NCBI GenBank assembly: GCA_934463175.1
Contig: CAKSIW010000005.1
Span: 1 to 62,122, forward strand
DNA length: 62,122 nucleotides
Direction of reading: 5' to 3'
DNA from: an uncultured Clostridia bacterium
GTDB lineage: Bacteria; Bacillota; Clostridia; Monoglobales; Monoglobaceae
The position numbers and the translations under genes were made by a program. This document shows, piece after piece, positions 59,741 to 62,122 of this stretch. How positions within the stretch are numbered: the stretch's first letter is position 1; every line of letters begins with the position of its first letter. The notes beneath the pieces were generated by a model. The model was given only the letters and a program-made list of their open reading frames with translations, did not search any database and was not told the DNA's origin.

Positions 59741-60892
59741 CTAATTATTTCTGATTGCCTTAACAATCTTTTTTAATCCCTCATTTTTTCTTTTACTTGA
59801 AAAAGTTTCCTTTATATACTTAGGAATCTTATATCTCTTTTTCTTCAGAATATATGTCCATGAATAAATCCACATATAGATTAACGGATATGATTTCTTG
59901 CTCAAAGTCTCATACCGCATTTTAAGCCACCCAGCAGTCGGAAACACCTGTCTTCTGAACCGAGACAATTTTCCAGTCAGACTGTCGCTGCTTAAAACAC
60001 TCTCATGCAATTCGGAGTTTCCAAAGCTTTCGCTTTCAAATATAAATTTTTCAATTATCCTGCTTTCATCTGAAACCACTCCGCATTTTTCAAACCAATT
60101 TTTCATAATTGGATTCAGCATACCTTCAAGTTCAGTCAATTTTGCTTTTATGACAAAATCCGCAACTTCTTTTTCGTCTAATGTCAATCTGTTTTTCACA
60201 ACATACAAATCAGTCACAAGCCTTATTCCTGCTCCGCCATAATACAAATGCTTGCATATATGCGAAAGCAGGTAAACATATAAAAACCCATTAATCATTC
60301 CATATCTGTTTTTCTTATCAGCTAAAAGAATTACAAATTTCCACACATCATCACAAAAATTACTGCTCCGTTCATACGGTGAAACCAACCTTTTGTGAAT
60401 TTCAATTTCTACATTCTGCCCCTTTTTAAATGTTGCATGAATGTCATGCTCACACCACCCTGTCTCGACCTTATACCCCAGCTCCGTCATCACCTTTTCG
60501 GTTTTCCCCTCGTCCTCAGGCTTAATCAGAATATCAATGTCACCGCATTTGCGATAGTGCGGCATGGGATAAAGAAACTTCACCGTGCTGCCCTTGAGCG
60601 GAATGTGGTCAATCCCTGCATTCTCAAACGCCTGCGAAATCTCCTTCAGAGCTTCTGTCTGCATTGTATCAATCATCACATTCGCAATATATGCGTTCTC
60701 AAACTTTCCGGCAGGGCCGCTCGGAATTGGAGTATCCAGCTTTTTCAGTGCGTCATACACCATACACTCCACACCATGGCTTCTCGAAAACCCATAAAGC
60801 AGCTCAAAATCCGTGTCCGTGTCAATCACAGGTACATCTCCCGTCAGAATATATCTGATTAGCTGAATTGTTGTTTTCTGCACATTCTCCAC
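59741..60892 (-). CDS. nucleotidyltransferase-like protein of polysaccharide loci (NTP_transf_5 type)
   Basis: A 383-residue soluble protein resembling the family found in capsule and exopolysaccharide clusters. Nucleotidyltransferase signs are PLKGSTVKFLYPMPHYRKCGDIDILIKPEDE: the G-S motif followed by Asp-Ile-Asp. The C-terminal helical half is rich in Lys/Arg and ends with a basic tail. The start is GTG 60892 with GGAGG upstream. The family has no settled reaction. It may adenylylate or otherwise modify a sugar, lipid carrier or protein of the assembly line. Confidence 0.8.
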   Translation of the reverse strand: MENVQKTTIQLIRYILTGDVPVIDTDTDFELLYGFSRSHGVECMVYDALKKLDTPIPSGPAGKFENAYIANVMIDTMQTEALKEISQAFENAGIDHIPLKGSTVKFLYPMPHYRKCGDIDILIKPEDEGKTEKVMTELGYKVETGWCEHDIHATFKKGQNVEIEIHKRLVSPYERSSNFCDDVWKFVILLADKKNRYGMINGFLYVYLLSHICKHLYYGGAGIRLVTDLYVVKNRLTLDEKEVADFVIKAKLTELEGMLNPIMKNWFEKCGVVSDESRIIEKFIFESESFGNSELHESVLSSDSLTGKLSRFRRQVFPTAGWLKMRYETLSKKSYPLIYMWIYSWTYILKKKRYKIPKYIKETFSSKRKNEGLKKIVKAIRNN

Positions 60893-60907
60893 TCGTCACA
60901 GCCTCCA

Positions 60908-61996
60908 CTATAAACTAAAATAATAATCCTCCAAACTCTTTACAGCAATTTTTATATCAAATGCTTTACTCCTTTCATCTAAAACCAACGCTTGTTTTTC
61001 AGAAAGTATTGGTTTTGCCCAATTTTCAGCTTTATCTGACAAATCAATAAATTCTATTCCGTTCGATACCGCAACGTCATCAGGAAGCTCTGTTGAAACA
61101 TATGTTTTAACTCCTGCAATCTGCGCTTCAACCGCCACCATACCCAGTCCCTCATATCTTGACGGAAGCACAAACACGTCCATTGCCTGATACAGCCTGT
61201 TCACATCTGTTCTGTTGCCGAGAAATCTGACACAATCTTTCAAACCATTCTCCGCAGCCTGTTTCTTCACATCAGCCATCAAGCCGCCCTCGCCAATCAG
61301 CAAAAGTACGGAATCTTTCCGTCTTTTGCGGATTTCGTCAAATATATCAATCAAAAATTCATGATTTTTCTGATAGCAGAACCTTCCGACATGACCGACA
61401 ACAAAGCTTTCTTCAACCCCAAGCTCTTTTCGCACGCTGTCTCTGACTTCTTTGTTGAATCGGAATTTGTCCAAATCTATTGCATTATTGAACACTGTCA
61501 CCTCTCCGCGTCCAACCGCTCCCTTTCCGAAAAGCCAATCTCCCGCATATTCAGAGCATGCCGCAAGATGCGTCGGATACAATTTTGCAAACGGTCGGAG
61601 CATATATTTCAAAACATTTTTCTTATGCTCCCCCTTGCCCGCAGTTGAATGATTATGCGCAATCCTCACCGGAACTCCTGCCCGTTTTGCGGCATAAAGC
61701 GGAAAAACACTCAGTGTGTTCAAATGAGAATGCACTATTTTGTAGTTATTTTCTTTAAAAACTTTTTTTAATGATTTTATATACTTTTCAATTTTCTGAT
61801 AAGGCGGCACTTCAATTACACGACCGCCAAGACTCTCAATTTCAGCTCGCTGCGGCACTGATGAATCTGCGTCTACAATAAAATCAAACTGAATTTTGTT
61901 TCGGTCAATGTGACGGTAATAATTCATCACGACCGACTCAACACCACCATTCTCCATTTTTCCCATTATCTGCGCAATGCGAATAGTATTACTCAT
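60908..61996 (-). CDS. glycosyltransferase family 4 (EpsF-like)
   Basis: A 362-residue GT-B glycosyltransferase. The N-terminal MGKMENGGVESVVMNYYRHIDRNKIQFDFIV is the typical glycine-rich acceptor loop of EpsF/CapM relatives; HSHLNTLSVFPLYAAK follows. The C-terminal donor-binding motif is VFVLPSRYEGLGMVAVEAQIAG (E-x7-E). Start ATG 61996, one base after the stop of the sugar-transferase gene, so tightly coupled. Probably adds the second sugar after the priming step. Confidence 0.94.
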   Translation of the reverse strand: MSNTIRIAQIMGKMENGGVESVVMNYYRHIDRNKIQFDFIVDADSSVPQRAEIESLGGRVIEVPPYQKIEKYIKSLKKVFKENNYKIVHSHLNTLSVFPLYAAKRAGVPVRIAHNHSTAGKGEHKKNVLKYMLRPFAKLYPTHLAACSEYAGDWLFGKGAVGRGEVTVFNNAIDLDKFRFNKEVRDSVRKELGVEESFVVGHVGRFCYQKNHEFLIDIFDEIRKRRKDSVLLLIGEGGLMADVKKQAAENGLKDCVRFLGNRTDVNRLYQAMDVFVLPSRYEGLGMVAVEAQIAGVKTYVSTELPDDVAVSNGIEFIDLSDKAENWAKPILSEKQALVLDERSKAFDIKIAVKSLEDYYFSL

Positions 61997-61997
61997 A

Positions 61998-62122
61998 TCA
62001 CATCGCCCCGCTTTGTGTCAAAACCGCTTTGATTGTCTGGAAAATTATCTTTATGTCAAGCCAAGCACTTCTGTTTTCAACATAAAACAGTTCCATTTTC
62101 TGACGTCCGCCTTCTTCATAGC
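61998..62122 (-). CDS. undecaprenyl-phosphate sugar-1-phosphate transferase, C-terminal end (cut by window)
   Basis: The last 40 residues of a reading frame ending at TGA 62000-61998: RQKMELFYVENRSAWLDIKIIFQTIKAVLTQSGAM. This is the ending of bacterial sugar transferases that prime repeat-unit synthesis on undecaprenyl phosphate (Y-V-x-N-x-S-x-W-x-D-x-K-I-x(4)-T-x-x-A-V). It would be the priming enzyme and possibly the first gene of this run. The remainder is outside the window. Confidence 0.85.
   Translation of the reverse strand, partial: YEEGGRQKMELFYVENRSAWLDIKIIFQTIKAVLTQSGAM

Overview
The window looks like chromosomal DNA from a spore-forming, S-layer-bearing member of the Clostridia. 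The grounds are spoIIR, four or more proteins with SLH anchors or Firmicute-type secreted Ig modules, a LacI/AraC regulatory style, a Gram-positive type lipoprotein, and strong GGAGG ribosome sites. The emphasis on pectin (rhamnogalacturonan) and the giant SLH-anchored surface proteins recall the gut pectin specialist Monoglobus. That identification is inference, not a database match.

Region 1 (1-9.7 kb) is housekeeping. It holds the 5' part of ddl, spoIIR, and a minus-strand run secA - prfB - prfA - (TsaC/Sua5 fused to a YwlE-like phosphatase) - rimI - tsaD. prfB carries the programmed +1 frameshift, here with a UAA stop. A small DUF2508-like gene follows.

Region 2 (9.8-14.9 kb) is a cobalamin riboswitch with its own antiterminator and terminator, placed directly before a 1486-residue secreted protein. 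That protein joins beta-helix-like repeats, an alpha/alpha toroid, a DUF4430 domain and three SLH domains. This resembles the architecture of animal intrinsic factor and transcobalamin, hung on the S-layer: a plausible B12 catcher. A tRNA-Arg(ACG) follows.

Region 3 (15-23.9 kb) is sugar catabolism. An AraC regulator is divergent from a GH2 glycosidase. Beyond it are a short glycyl radical enzyme of the Cys-x-Glu type with its activase, a LacI regulator, and a raffinose-synthase-like GH36 enzyme. Matching operators lie at the start sites of the radical enzyme and the GH36 gene, so the LacI protein probably controls both.

Region 4 (23.9-53.6 kb) is a rhamnogalacturonan-type utilisation locus around a divergent promoter at about 46.0-46.1 kb. 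Leftward runs a ten-gene, 22-kb apparent operon: an L-fucose-isomerase-like enzyme, GH36, three giant surface or secreted proteins, an LplB/LplC-type ABC importer with lipoprotein, GH105, and a further secreted Ig-domain protein. Rightward are a PocR-AraC regulator, a ketose 3-epimerase, a CE12-like esterase, an EamA transporter and a serine hydrolase. The last two share a promoter-embedded element. Together they suggest surface capture and deacetylation, import of oligosaccharides, intracellular GH105/GH36 cleavage, then isomerisation of the sugars.

Region 5 (53.6-62.1 kb) is a visibly AT-richer cell-surface polysaccharide locus on the minus strand: priming sugar transferase (partial), GT4, nucleotidyltransferase-like protein, GT2, polymerase, CDP-polyol phosphotransferase, TarI/IspD-like cytidylyltransferase, SDR, and flippase. 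The cytidylyltransferase/SDR/phosphotransferase trio points to a polyol-phosphate (ribitol-like) decoration. All functions come from reading the sequence; no searches were run.
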